DNA of 64,000 bases, from NCBI RefSeq assembly GCF_009827435.1, contig NZ_WTYM01000058.1, positions 113,081 through 177,080 of the forward strand, written 5' to 3'. Positions 11,050 to 19,128 of this stretch are shown here, piece by piece. Below the pieces are notes generated by a model, which saw only the letters and a program-made list of their open reading frames with translations, did no database searches and was not told where the DNA came from. The DNA is from Croceibacterium salegens. GTDB lineage: Bacteria; Pseudomonadota; Alphaproteobacteria; Sphingomonadales; Sphingomonadaceae. Made by a program: the position numbers and the translations under genes. The number at the start of each line of letters is the position of its first letter. Position 1 is the stretch's first letter.

Positions 11050-11428
11050 GCGGCATCTCCCGTTCGAGCTTTGTGCAAAGACGCCGGATGAAGGCTGGCA
11101 GGCGCAGCAGGGTGAACCCGCCGGCGAGGACCAGGAACCCCACTTGCAGGTCGCGGCTGAAGGAGATGCGCGCAGGTCCCTCTGCGCTGGCATAGTGATC
11201 GGCGAGATTGCCGAGCTGGGCGAACAGCAGCCCCAAATCCCATCCGGCGAGGAACAGGAAGACGAACAGCGGCAGGCCGAGCACGGTGAGCAGCGTGCTT
11301 GCAGCAAAACCCGTCGCCTCGATCAGCACCAGGCAGGTGCCTTGGATCATGGGCCAGAGCGCGATCCTGGGCTTCGGAAATTTACCGTGCTCGATCCGGT
11401 CGAGCATGGTTTCGACATGCATGCACAT
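11042..11428 (-). CDS. Uncharacterised inner-membrane protein of the tra operon, 128 aa
   Basis: A 128-residue protein between traC and trbI with two long hydrophobic segments, one around TCLVLIEATGFAASTLLTVL and FVFLFLAGWDLGLLFA and one near the C terminus (GFLVLAGGFTLLRL), and a basic tail. It has no counterpart at this position in the F plasmid. It is embedded in the coupled chain: its start overlaps the traC stop as TGATG, and its end overlaps trbI by 8 bp, so it must be made in step with the secretion machinery. I do not recognise a family with a known function; an accessory inner-membrane component is the simplest guess. Confidence 0.75.
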   Translation of the reverse strand: MCMHVETMLDRIEHGKFPKPRIALWPMIQGTCLVLIEATGFAASTLLTVLGLPLFVFLFLAGWDLGLLFAQLGNLADHYASAEGPARISFSRDLQVGFLVLAGGFTLLRLPAFIRRLCTKLEREMPHD

Positions 11429-13989
11429 CACGCGTCTCCCCCAAGAACGTCAGGGCGGCCAGCGACGAGCGCGATGGCCTTGTCGAGCGGCATTCCGTTT
11501 TCGACATGGCCATGGATCGCGGCGTAGGTATCGGGATCGGAGGAGAAGATCGTCGCCGAGAGCGGGTCGAGCACGAGCCGTCCGACGGCCTCGACATCGG
11601 GTCCCTTGATATAGAGCTCGCTATATTCACTGCCCGATCGCTTGAGGCTGCGGATCAGCGTCTCGGTGCGGTCGTCCATGTCGAGCCGCGCTTCCTTGCG
11701 GAAATCGGCGATGGTCTCAGGCTTCTGCTGGAGCACCAGCATCCAGTCGCTGTTCTCGAGCGCGGCGCGTGCGCCGTCGGACTTGTAGTAGTCGTTGAGG
11801 GACTGGGTGGCGGTCGCGAGCGCGCCGCCATATTTGCGCGCGGTGCGGGCATAGGTCTCGACGAATTCGCCCATCGAACCGCCCTTGAGCATGGCCCAGG
11901 CCTCGTCGATCAGCAGCAGCTTCTTGGTGCTACGCGAGCTCCGCGTCATCGCTTGGCCAGTCATGAACATGATCGCCGATAGGACCACGCTCCTCAATTC
12001 CTCGCGTGACGCGAGATCACTCATCTCGAAGACGGTGAAATCATCGTCGAATGCGAAACTCGCCTTGCCGGAGAAGAACCCGGCATAGCTCCCGCCGCGG
12101 CAGAAGGGCGCGATGGCGAGCGCGAGCTCCTTGCCGGTCTCATTCTCGCCTTCGTGCAAGGCATGGGCGACATCGTCGATCGATCCGCCACTGCCGAGGC
12201 TTGCCCAGACTTGCGAAATGGCCTTGTCGATGAGGCCGCGTTCGGTGTCCGAAGGCGCAGTGCTCGGCCGCGCCATCTGCCCGACGATCGCTTTCACCAT
12301 GGCAAAGCAATCGAGCCGGTAATCCTCGTCGATCTCGGCGCGGGCATCGTCGATCAGCGAGAAGGGATTCAATGAAAACCCCGAGGCAAGCGTGAATTCG
12401 ACGAAGCGTCCGCCCTGGAGCTTGACCGAATGCTCGAAACTGCGGCCGTCATCGATCACCACGACCTTGGCACCCGCACCGCGCAGGGCGGCGCAGAGCT
12501 CCTGCAGCAGCACCGATTTGCCCGAACCCGACTTGCCGCAGATCGCGATATTGTGGTTGCCCGCGCCATTCTCGAAGGGCGACCAGAAGAAGGGCTGGCC
12601 GCGCCGTCCAACCAGCAGCAGGTGAGGGACGGGGCCGCCCAGGTACTCGCCCTGCATCGGGGCGATATTGGCGGCCGTGGTCGAGAGCATGGTGCGAAGG
12701 CGCTTCAAGCGCGTCATGTCGGCGGCGAGCCCGTCGGCAAGGCTGAGCGGGAAGGCGGCAACGAGGCCCTGCAATTGCAGGAAGCGTTCGTCGGCGAGAT
12801 CCCAGCCTGCCGCCTTGTAGATGGCTTTCACCACGCGCTCGTGCGCATCGCCTTCGCCGAGCGGCGAATAGGTGGTGAGCCCGTAGAAAAGCTTCACCAG
12901 TTTCTTGCCTTCCTGCAGCTCGGCCTGGACGTGCTTCCATTCAGCCGACTGTTCGCCGAGGCGCGGCAGGAAGCGCGCGCTCTTGGTATCGGCTAGGCTG
13001 GTCGTGCGCATGAACTTGTAGCCCGCGCGCGCAGCGGCGGCTTCCTGGTCGGGATAGACAAGGCAGAGCATTGTCGCGGCAGGACAGGGAAAGCGCAGCT
13101 TGTCGGTGAACATGTCGCCGATCAGCCGCGCGCATTCCCATGGCGCCCAGCGTTCGGGCGCGGTGCGGAAGGCATAATGGCGCAGGTCAAAGCGATCAGG
13201 ATAGCATGCGCCGACCTGCGGCACGCCCTGGCGGTCGCGTCCGGTCTCGCGAAAGCGTTCGGTACGCAGGAGCAGCCGGTCATCCTCGACCTCGAGCTCG
13301 ATATCGCGGCGGATCGCCTGGACATCGAGCGTCTCGTGCGGGTTCCAGTCGATCCGGTCGGGCTCGCGCGCCGTGGTGGGCGAAGTCAGTTCGTCGATAA
13401 GCGCCAGCAGGCCTGCCGGTTCGAGCGGCGCGGCATGCAATCCCAGCGAGTGGAGCATGCCGAGCAGGCCCTCGCGGCATTCGGTGAGCTCAGCGTCGGT
13501 AATCGATCCGGGAACCGGCACGCCCAGGGAAACCACAAGACGGCTGCTGCGGGCATGGAACGGCGCATGCGCGCTCCCCGACTGCCAGACGAGATCGTAG
13601 AACCGGCTCGATCGAGACCTGGCAATGGCTTCGTATATCCCCCCTTGCTCGTAGCGCGGAGCAAACCACGGGCCGACGACATTGCCGATCCTGGGCGAGG
13701 CGAAATTGAGCACCTGCAGGCAGGCGCCGGGCGGCAGGCCTTCGGAAAAGAACTGCCCGAGGATCTCGCCGGTGCGCTCGTCCGCACCGACGAGCGGGGT
13801 CACTTCGAGCACGTAGCCCTTTGACGCACGGTTGCGATAGAGCCCCGCGCGTTCGTCGTAGACGCGGTAAGGCAGCCAGTCCGAGAGCATATCGAGCGCG
13901 AAATGCGCAGCGCCTTTCTCGGCGCGTTCGGTATCGGCGAAGAGGCCTGCCATGAGCGCGTCGCGCGCGGCGGCAAAGGAGAGGTTCAT
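11428..13989 (-). CDS. traC: Type IV secretion ATPase TraC (VirB4 family)
   Basis: The 853-residue product is the motor ATPase of pilus assembly, located at the inner-membrane base. The Walker A motif GKSGSGKS is at residues 485-492 and the Walker B motif KKLLLIDEAW has its Asp at about residue 695. The N-terminal 400 residues form the TraC_F_IV domain (for example RVYDERAGLYRNR near residue 45). Length agrees with F TraC (875 aa). Its start overlaps the traV stop as ATGA. Confidence 0.96.
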   Translation of the reverse strand: MNLSFAAARDALMAGLFADTERAEKGAAHFALDMLSDWLPYRVYDERAGLYRNRASKGYVLEVTPLVGADERTGEILGQFFSEGLPPGACLQVLNFASPRIGNVVGPWFAPRYEQGGIYEAIARSRSSRFYDLVWQSGSAHAPFHARSSRLVVSLGVPVPGSITDAELTECREGLLGMLHSLGLHAAPLEPAGLLALIDELTSPTTAREPDRIDWNPHETLDVQAIRRDIELEVEDDRLLLRTERFRETGRDRQGVPQVGACYPDRFDLRHYAFRTAPERWAPWECARLIGDMFTDKLRFPCPAATMLCLVYPDQEAAAARAGYKFMRTTSLADTKSARFLPRLGEQSAEWKHVQAELQEGKKLVKLFYGLTTYSPLGEGDAHERVVKAIYKAAGWDLADERFLQLQGLVAAFPLSLADGLAADMTRLKRLRTMLSTTAANIAPMQGEYLGGPVPHLLLVGRRGQPFFWSPFENGAGNHNIAICGKSGSGKSVLLQELCAALRGAGAKVVVIDDGRSFEHSVKLQGGRFVEFTLASGFSLNPFSLIDDARAEIDEDYRLDCFAMVKAIVGQMARPSTAPSDTERGLIDKAISQVWASLGSGGSIDDVAHALHEGENETGKELALAIAPFCRGGSYAGFFSGKASFAFDDDFTVFEMSDLASREELRSVVLSAIMFMTGQAMTRSSRSTKKLLLIDEAWAMLKGGSMGEFVETYARTARKYGGALATATQSLNDYYKSDGARAALENSDWMLVLQQKPETIADFRKEARLDMDDRTETLIRSLKRSGSEYSELYIKGPDVEAVGRLVLDPLSATIFSSDPDTYAAIHGHVENGMPLDKAIALVAGRPDVLGGDA

Positions 13990-14552
13990 TCCTCGTCTCC
14001 TTGGGGTTCAGGAGGGTGGGGCACCCGATCGGTTGACATGGGACCGACGGGTGCCCCGATGACCGGCGCACTTGCGCCAGGCGAGGCCGGAACGGGCTGC
14101 CAAGGGGGGAGTGGCATTTCCGGCTCTTGCTCGGGTGTTTCGTAATGGGTTGGGCGGGCCCCACTGCCTCCATCGGCAATCGAGTTGCCAATCGCGCGCA
14201 GGACCTCGCCTGTGCGATGAGGTGCCCGCCAATCGGTACTTGCCGGTTCGGGCAGGGTTACATGGACCACGCGCGCCTCGTGCGTGCGGCCTGCTTCGTC
14301 GCGCCAGGCGGCAAGCACGATCCGCAGGCTCTGGCCGTTTGCGCTTGCCGACGCTTGCGAAGGTGTCGGCACTGCACTTACCTGCGCATCCATCCCGGTG
14401 GCCGCCGCATCGATCAGCGTCGTCGGCGCGCATGACCCTTCGGGCGCACGGCAGGCGAAGTCGCCCGACACATTGCCGCCCAGTGTCGAGCAGCCGCCCG
14501 TCAGCATAAACAAGGCAAGGCCCTGCGTGCGAAGATGCGAGAGCGCGCTCAC
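13986..14552 (-). CDS. traV: Conjugal transfer outer-membrane lipoprotein TraV
   Basis: This 188-residue protein carries a lipoprotein signal (LALFMLTGGC, lipidated Cys near residue 21) directly followed by the TraV signature STLGGNVSGDFACRAPEGSC. TraV bridges the TraK ring of the outer membrane to TraB. The C-terminal half is Pro-rich and of low complexity. It starts at GTG 14552, which forms GTGA with the stop of the dsbC-like gene. Length is close to the family (about 170-200 aa). Confidence 0.9.
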   Translation of the reverse strand: MSALSHLRTQGLALFMLTGGCSTLGGNVSGDFACRAPEGSCAPTTLIDAAATGMDAQVSAVPTPSQASASANGQSLRIVLAAWRDEAGRTHEARVVHVTLPEPASTDWRAPHRTGEVLRAIGNSIADGGSGARPTHYETPEQEPEMPLPPWQPVPASPGASAPVIGAPVGPMSTDRVPHPPEPQGDEE

Positions 14553-15412
14553 TTGCGCTGCTCCTTGGCGGGCCGAGCAAACTCGCGCAGCGTGGCCGCA
14601 TCGCGGTAGCCGTGGAGCACTGCGCCATCGCTCGCCCGGACGATCACCGGGGTTCCGGCAAACCCGTTCGCACGCGCGAATGCTTCGTTGTCATCGAGCC
14701 CGCGCGTCTCGGCACAGCTTGCCCCGCTCGGATCAAGCACCCCGTCATAGGCCTGGTGCAGCGCGCGTCCCGGATCACTCGCGCAGATCACGGTCTCGGC
14801 AAGGCGGCGGCTTTGCGTCCCGAGGATGGAGATGGGCCGCTCCTCGACCAGCACACCCGCCTTGCCGAGTTCATCCACCAGGCGGCGGCAATAGCCGCAC
14901 TGGAAATCGGAGAAGACGATAAGCTTTGGACCCTTTTTGTTCCCCCAGTGAATTGCCCCTTCGGCGGGCAGGGTGGAAAGATCGACTGTGTCGGTCGCGG
15001 GCGCACTGGCGGTATTTTCGTTTGCAGACGGGTTGGCGCGCGCAGCGCCTGCCGCGATCAGGTCGGGGTTGAGTTCGAGCAGCCGCGATGCGGTGACATC
15101 GCGCCGCTCTTCCATGTCGTAGAGACGCCCGACCAGCAGGTAGCGCGCGCTCTTGTCGATATAGAACAGCGTCTCGCCCGAGACGACCTCGCACCAGGGA
15201 CCAAACCTGTCGCAGGCGATCTCGTCGATCGGTGTCTTGGGCAAGCGCAGTTGCAAGGCCTCGGCGACATCGCTCGCCAGATCCTGTGCGGTTGCAGGCA
15301 TTGCTGTGACCGCGCTGACCCCGACGGTCAGGACAGCGGCTGCACTGCTCGCGGCAATGGCGACATGCGCAAGGCGCGCCTTGAGGCCGGGCTGGTTCTC
15401 GGAAAAGTTCAT
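14549..15412 (-). CDS. DsbC-like thiol:disulfide interchange protein of the transfer operon
   Basis: A 287-residue periplasmic protein with an N-terminal signal or anchor (about residues 15-42) and a C-terminal thioredoxin fold with the active site FSDFQCGYCRRL (Cys172 and Cys175). The N-terminal part resembles the DsbC dimerisation region (GPWCEVVSGETLFYIDKS, then YLLVGRLYDMEERRDVT). DsbC isomerises wrong disulfides, and several F-like systems carry their own copy to fold TraN, TraU and TraH. It is coupled by ATGA to traB upstream and by GTGA to traV downstream. Confidence 0.9.
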   Translation of the reverse strand: MNFSENQPGLKARLAHVAIAASSAAAVLTVGVSAVTAMPATAQDLASDVAEALQLRLPKTPIDEIACDRFGPWCEVVSGETLFYIDKSARYLLVGRLYDMEERRDVTASRLLELNPDLIAAGAARANPSANENTASAPATDTVDLSTLPAEGAIHWGNKKGPKLIVFSDFQCGYCRRLVDELGKAGVLVEERPISILGTQSRRLAETVICASDPGRALHQAYDGVLDPSGASCAETRGLDDNEAFARANGFAGTPVIVRASDGAVLHGYRDAATLREFARPAKEQRK

Positions 15413-16725
15413 TGGGGTGTGCTCCTGACATGGACGCCGTCGAGAAACACGATCTCGACCTCGATGCCGGTCGGCATCTCGACGACTGGTTGGTATTGTT
15501 CGGCGCGTTCGATGAGGTAGCGGCTGACCGTATCGGCTGCTTCGCCCGCGCCCTGGCCGATGCCGCCTGCAAGAATGTCGGTCGGCGAAAGCGCCTCGCG
15601 CTGGCCATTGGCGCCGACCTGCCCGGTGAAGATCCCGTTGGCGTTGGCGGAAAAGCCGCGCCCGAACCCGCCGACGATCCCGGCAAGCAGCGCCTGGCTG
15701 ACAAGACTGCCTTCGCGGCTGACCACGCGGCCGCGCACCCCCGACTTTCCGGCAAAGGCGATGAAGCCCTTGACCTCGGAGACCGCGTAGCGGCCGCCGG
15801 GCTGGGCGCAGGTCATGCGCACCAGCTGGACATAGACCTTCTCAGCCGAGAGATCACCGCGCGCCGCGCCATTGACGAGGCAGCCGGTGATATCGGTCGA
15901 GAGCAGTTCATTGCCGCGCATGACCGAGCGGGCAGGGCCGGTGATCCTGAGTACCACGGGCAGCGGATCGGTCTGGCTGGCAACACCGGTCGAGGCATCG
16001 ACCCCGACAATGACGCGTGCGGGCGCATAGGAATTGGGCGGCAGATAGTCGCGGCTTGCCTCAAGCATCAGCGCGGGCGCGCGTTCGGCACCGGCGGGTC
16101 GCGCATTCGTGGGCGTACGCTCGCCGAAGGTCAGCATGTCGAGACCGCCGGTTCGCGCGGCAGCAGGGGTGGCATTGCCATTGCTCTCGCCGGGTGGTGT
16201 CACGCCGGGACCATAGTCAGGCGGCGGCATGGCAGGCGTTGCAGCCACCGCTTCGCGTGAGCGTTCGAGTTCGGTCCTCAGCGCTGCATTCTCGGCCGAG
16301 ATCGCATCGATCGCGACCTGGCCATCGCTCATCATCCGCGCGTTCTCGGCGCGCAGGGCTTCGAGTTCCTGCTCGATCTCGGGACGAGGGAGCTGAGTAT
16401 CCTGCAGATCCTTGATCGCGCGGCCCTGCGCATCGAGCCGGTTGCCATAGGTGGCGACGAACTCGCGTTGCGAGAGATTGCGATTGACGAGGCCTCCGGT
16501 GTCGATGCTGGCAACGCTCTCGCTGTCAGCCGACGCACTGTCGTCATCGTCAAGGATGAACCATGCACCGGCCAGCAGCGTCAAGCCGCCAATCCCGGCA
16601 AGCAGCAGCTTCTGCCGCTGCGCGATATTGGCGTTGAGATTGCGCCGCGTGTCCTTGCGCCCAGAATCCTTGGATTCGTTAGGCCGGGTTTCGGTCTTGC
16701 TCCTGGTGACGTCTGCGTCGGCCAT
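15409..16725 (-). CDS. traB: Conjugal transfer protein TraB (VirB10-like)
   Basis: The 438-residue product has a charged cytoplasmic N terminus, one membrane span (KLLLAGIGGLTLLAGAWFIL, about residues 38-57), a coiled-coil stretch (about residues 95-150), a Pro-rich linker and a C-terminal beta domain of the VirB10 type (RVIVGVDASTGVASQTDPLP; LARMTC-like pattern; GFIAFAGKSGVRGRVVSREG). It spans both membranes and joins TraK and TraV to the inner-membrane complex. Start overlaps the traK stop as TAATG. Confidence 0.94.
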   Translation of the reverse strand: MADADVTRSKTETRPNESKDSGRKDTRRNLNANIAQRQKLLLAGIGGLTLLAGAWFILDDDDSASADSESVASIDTGGLVNRNLSQREFVATYGNRLDAQGRAIKDLQDTQLPRPEIEQELEALRAENARMMSDGQVAIDAISAENAALRTELERSREAVAATPAMPPPDYGPGVTPPGESNGNATPAAARTGGLDMLTFGERTPTNARPAGAERAPALMLEASRDYLPPNSYAPARVIVGVDASTGVASQTDPLPVVLRITGPARSVMRGNELLSTDITGCLVNGAARGDLSAEKVYVQLVRMTCAQPGGRYAVSEVKGFIAFAGKSGVRGRVVSREGSLVSQALLAGIVGGFGRGFSANANGIFTGQVGANGQREALSPTDILAGGIGQGAGEAADTVSRYLIERAEQYQPVVEMPTGIEVEIVFLDGVHVRSTPQ

Positions 16726-17540
16726 TATTCAAGCCCTCCCGCAGCAAAGACAAGGAAGGCGCTGGTCGCTTCGCCGGGAGGGAGGGTCTCGCGGCCATAG
16801 GCAAAGGCAAGTGCGCCAGCTGGAGCCTCGCGTTCACCGGCAAGGTCGATCGGTTCGCCGCCCAGGTTGCGGATGAGGAAGCGCTGGCCAGTTAGCTCGG
16901 CGCCTTCATATTGCGCGACCTGCTGCACTTCGATGGAACCGGTGCGGCGCGGACGCGACAATTCGGCGCGCGCGGCAAAGCCAGGCAAGACCGCGTCGCT
17001 TGCCATGGCCTCGATCAGCCGGATGGCATTGTCCGCCGGGCTGGCGCCTGCCTGCAATTCTTCGGCCTCGCTGCGTGCAAGTGCGGGATTGGTGATGAAC
17101 AGCTGGGTCGCTTCGCTTCCACCGAGGCGGCAGGCGAACTTGTAGACATGGCCAGCCTGGCTGGTGGCGAAGAAGCTGATCCGGTCCGAGGCATATTGCG
17201 GCGGAACCGAGATATAGATGTCGCCGCGCACTGGCTCGTGCGTCACCTGAAAATCATTATACGGAAAGCCGCTGGCAATCTTCGAGACATTGGCAAAGCC
17301 GTCCTCGATCAGCGCGATGCGGGTGAGCTCGCCGCGTGCTAGTTCGCAATCGATCGTCGAGCCATCGCTCGCCTCGATGAACTGGTCGGCCAGAGCGGGC
17401 GTCGGCACGAGGGCGAGGCCCAACGCGGTCAGGCCGGCGAGTTTGAGCGCGACATCGCGGCGCTGCTGTGCGCCCACGCTGAAGAATGCGAGGCCGGTTG
17501 CGGCAAGCGCGGCGGATGCGGGGTTGCTGAGGAGGTTCAT
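16725..17540 (-). CDS. traK: Conjugal transfer protein TraK (secretin-like, VirB9 analogue)
   Basis: This 271-residue periplasmic protein has an N-terminal hydrophobic region ending near TPALADQF, where a signal peptidase site is likely. The mature chain has the TraK pattern of a beta-rich core (TRIALIEDGFANVSKI; GDIYISVPPQY; VYKFACRLGG). Its C-terminal part interacts with the TraV lipoprotein in the outer-membrane core complex. The N terminus is longer than usual and contains two hydrophobic stretches, so the true start may lie inside. The ATG at 17540 overlaps the traE stop as ATGA. Confidence 0.88.
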   Translation of the reverse strand: MNLLSNPASAALAATGLAFFSVGAQQRRDVALKLAGLTALGLALVPTPALADQFIEASDGSTIDCELARGELTRIALIEDGFANVSKIASGFPYNDFQVTHEPVRGDIYISVPPQYASDRISFFATSQAGHVYKFACRLGGSEATQLFITNPALARSEAEELQAGASPADNAIRLIEAMASDAVLPGFAARAELSRPRRTGSIEVQQVAQYEGAELTGQRFLIRNLGGEPIDLAGEREAPAGALAFAYGRETLPPGEATSAFLVFAAGGLE

Positions 17541-18103
17541 TGGTCCTGGTCCTCTGGAGTTGAATTCTGTTCGAAGTGGGTGAGCGCGAGGCTGAGGCCC
17601 CGCCGCGACCAGCGGAATGTGAAGCTGCGCTCCTGGCTCGCGATCACCTGCGCGCCGACAAAGGTCTTGAGCGTGCCGCTGACCGTCGAGGTCAGCGCCT
17701 TGGTGTCGACCTCCATCGTGCGGATGACGAAGGCCTGGCTGATGTCCGAGCCGCGCTGTTCCTCGACGATGGCGACCAGCTCGGCCTTGAGGCGGCCGTG
17801 CGCTGCCGGATCGGCGACTTTGAGGATCTGCTCCATCCAGTAGTCGAGGCTTTCGGGCGCGCGGTTGAGCAGCATCAGCGCGGTATCGCGGGTGACAAGC
17901 TCGAGATAATGCGCGTCCACCCCGCCGCTCGAGACGGTGAGCGTCTCAGCGGTGATCGGCACCAGTACGATCGCTTCGTCGCTGGTGACCGCAGCGCCGA
18001 TGCCAATCAGGCTGGTGACGCCAAGCACACCAGCCAGCGCGGCAAAGCGGTTGCGCTGGGCCAGGTGGCGCTGGGCCTGTTCGTGCGCGAATTCGGATTG
18101 CAT
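17537..18103 (-). CDS. traE: Conjugal transfer protein TraE (VirB5/8-like)
   Basis: The ATG at 18103 is preceded by a strong GGAGGAG ribosome site and gives 188 residues. A membrane span near the N terminus (FAALAGVLGVTSLIGIGAAV) is followed by a periplasmic domain with the TraE pattern (YLELVTRDTALMLLNRAPES; a repeated FVGAQVIASQERSFTF strand region near the end). TraE is an inner-membrane assembly factor. The stop overlaps traK by 4 bp, and traL ends 13 bp upstream. Confidence 0.92.
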   Translation of the reverse strand: MQSEFAHEQAQRHLAQRNRFAALAGVLGVTSLIGIGAAVTSDEAIVLVPITAETLTVSSGGVDAHYLELVTRDTALMLLNRAPESLDYWMEQILKVADPAAHGRLKAELVAIVEEQRGSDISQAFVIRTMEVDTKALTSTVSGTLKTFVGAQVIASQERSFTFRWSRRGLSLALTHFEQNSTPEDQDQ

Positions 18104-18116
18104 GGGTCTCCTCCCT

Positions 18117-18404
18117 TCAGCCTGCAAGCAGGCGGCAGTGGGAGGGCGGCGTGGCTTTGAGGCCAAGGAATGACCCCGGCAGGTACCAGTAGGCAGCATG
18201 CACCAACTTCGCGCCCTTGTTACCTGACTTCGCCTTCCGCAGGCCGAACCAGGCGATGACCGAAAGGCCTGTGCCGATGATGATGTGCTGCGTGAGGATG
18301 CCCCAGGCGAAGGGGATCAGCATCCCCGCAAACTCGTCCACGGTCCAGAAGCCGATAAGCTCCGGATCGTCGAGCCGCCTTGGAACAATGTACCTATCGG
18401 CCAT
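18117..18404 (-). CDS. traL: Conjugal transfer protein TraL
   Basis: A 95-residue inner-membrane protein beginning with the TraL signature (YIVPRRLDDPELIGFWTVDE) and followed by two hydrophobic segments (MLIPFAWGILTQHIIIGTGL and a shorter one), then a basic stretch and the end YWYLPGSFLGLK, typical of the family. It corresponds to VirB3. The start has a purine-rich AGGGAGGGCGG ribosome site. It is second in the operon, 34 bp downstream of traA. Confidence 0.93.
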   Translation of the reverse strand: MADRYIVPRRLDDPELIGFWTVDEFAGMLIPFAWGILTQHIIIGTGLSVIAWFGLRKAKSGNKGAKLVHAAYWYLPGSFLGLKATPPSHCRLLAG

Positions 18405-18438
18405 GCCGCCCTCCCTGTCGTGAACCGCGAGGAACGCG

Positions 18439-18753
18439 TCAGATGACCGCGGTCACGACAGAGGTGACGATCGGCACGCCCGTGCCGACACCGATCCCGA
18501 CGCCGACGGGCACGGCAACCTGGCCGAGCGCGAAACGTCCAGAGGCCAGCGCGATGAGGCCGCCTGCCAGCGAAAGCACGGTGATGATCTTGCCGCCCGA
18601 GCCTTCGAGGAAGTCGGTGAACATGGTCAGCGCCGGATCGAAGGTGGTGTCGGCGCCGGCATAGGCGGCACCCGCAATGGCGAGCGCCAGCGCGGCGGGC
18701 ACCATATAGTCGCGCATCCGCGGCGTGGAACGGGTCAGGGTCTTGGTGGTCAT
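18439..18753 (-). CDS. traA: F-type pilin precursor TraA
   Basis: The ATG at 18753 gives a 104-residue prepilin. A basic leader (TTKTLTRSTPRMRDY) precedes a first hydrophobic stretch with a likely cleavage after AGAAYA; the mature pilin then has two hydrophobic helices (IITVLSLAGGLIALASG and VAVPVGVGIGVGTGV) separated by a short loop, as in TraA. Gene position at the head of the operon fits. The S26 peptidase encoded further down may process it. A GGAG lies about 13 bases before the ATG. The frame remains open upstream but runs through the promoter region. Confidence 0.88.
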   Translation of the reverse strand: MTTKTLTRSTPRMRDYMVPAALALAIAGAAYAGADTTFDPALTMFTDFLEGSGGKIITVLSLAGGLIALASGRFALGQVAVPVGVGIGVGTGVPIVTSVVTAVI

Positions 18754-18782
18754 GAAGGAAAACTCCGGTTGGTTGATCGACA

Positions 18783-18806
18783 ACAGCGAGCTTTCGTGTT
18801 CGCTGT
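18783..18806. repeat. Inverted repeat in the traA leader
   Basis: ACAGCGA and TCGCTGT form a perfect 7-bp inverted repeat with a 10-base spacer. It lies 30-53 bp before the traA start and its right arm overlaps the left half of the SOS-like box at 18,798-18,812. It could be a regulator site or a leader hairpin. A related ACAGCGA followed by TTCGCT is found near the second box (19,015-19,031). Confidence 0.5.
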
Positions 18807-18812
18807 ATGTTC
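18798..18812. promoter_or_regulatory. Putative LexA (SOS) box upstream of traA
   Basis: The sequence GTTCGCTGTATGTTC is a perfect match to GTTC-N7-GTTC, the LexA operator established in Rhodobacter, Rhizobium and Caulobacter. It sits 45 bp before the traA start, a position where binding would block the promoter of the whole transfer operon. A second copy with the same TATGTTC right half lies 227 bp away, beyond the 21-bp repeats. Binding by LexA itself is inferred. Confidence 0.65.
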
Positions 18813-18904
18813 TTTCCTTCAACTGGAGCGATGATGTAGGAAATGGGGCGGCGTGCAATTGCGGCGCCTGACCAAGCGAAAAGCGACAATTCGCGTGAGC
18901 GGGG

Positions 18905-19009
18905 CCGGATCACGCGCCAGCGGGATGTGATTCTGCGCTCGACCGGACGGATTCTGCGCGGCGGCTGCCGGATTTTGCGATTTGGCGACCGGATTCTGCG
19001 CGAATCATC
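18905..19009. repeat. Five 21-bp direct repeats between traA and the regulator genes
   Basis: The core GATTCTGCGC starts at 18,929, 18,950 and 18,992; GATTTTGCGA starts at 18,971; GATCACGCGC starts at 18,908. The spacing is exactly 21 bp each time, which is two helical turns, so a protein binding each copy would line up on one face of the DNA. Three copies extend to CCGGAT at their left end. The array fills the space between two divergent promoters, and is best explained as a regulator-binding array; an origin-of-transfer element is an alternative. It is not coding on either strand. Confidence 0.8.
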
Positions 19010-19038
19010 AACGCACAGCGATTCGTTCGCTCCTATAT

Positions 19039-19053
19039 GTTCCTTATATGTTC
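19039..19053. promoter_or_regulatory. Putative LexA (SOS) box upstream of the regulator genes
   Basis: GTTCCTTATATGTTC is a second perfect GTTC-N7-GTTC motif. It lies 75 bp before the GTG start of the XRE-like gene and close to an AT-rich stretch that could be that gene's promoter. It shares TATGTTC plus following T residues with the box near traA. Confidence 0.65.
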
Positions 19054-19128
19054 TTTTCGTTTTCCTACATTCGTCCTTCGCCCTAGCTTTCGAGTCGTAC
19101 CTTGAGTGATTGCAGAAGGGAGTCGTCC

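Noticed and set aside
18905..19009. Assigning the 21-bp repeats as the origin of transfer
   Set aside because: No relaxase gene is adjacent, and no nick-site motif was recognised. A regulator array fits the divergent promoters better, though oriT is not excluded.
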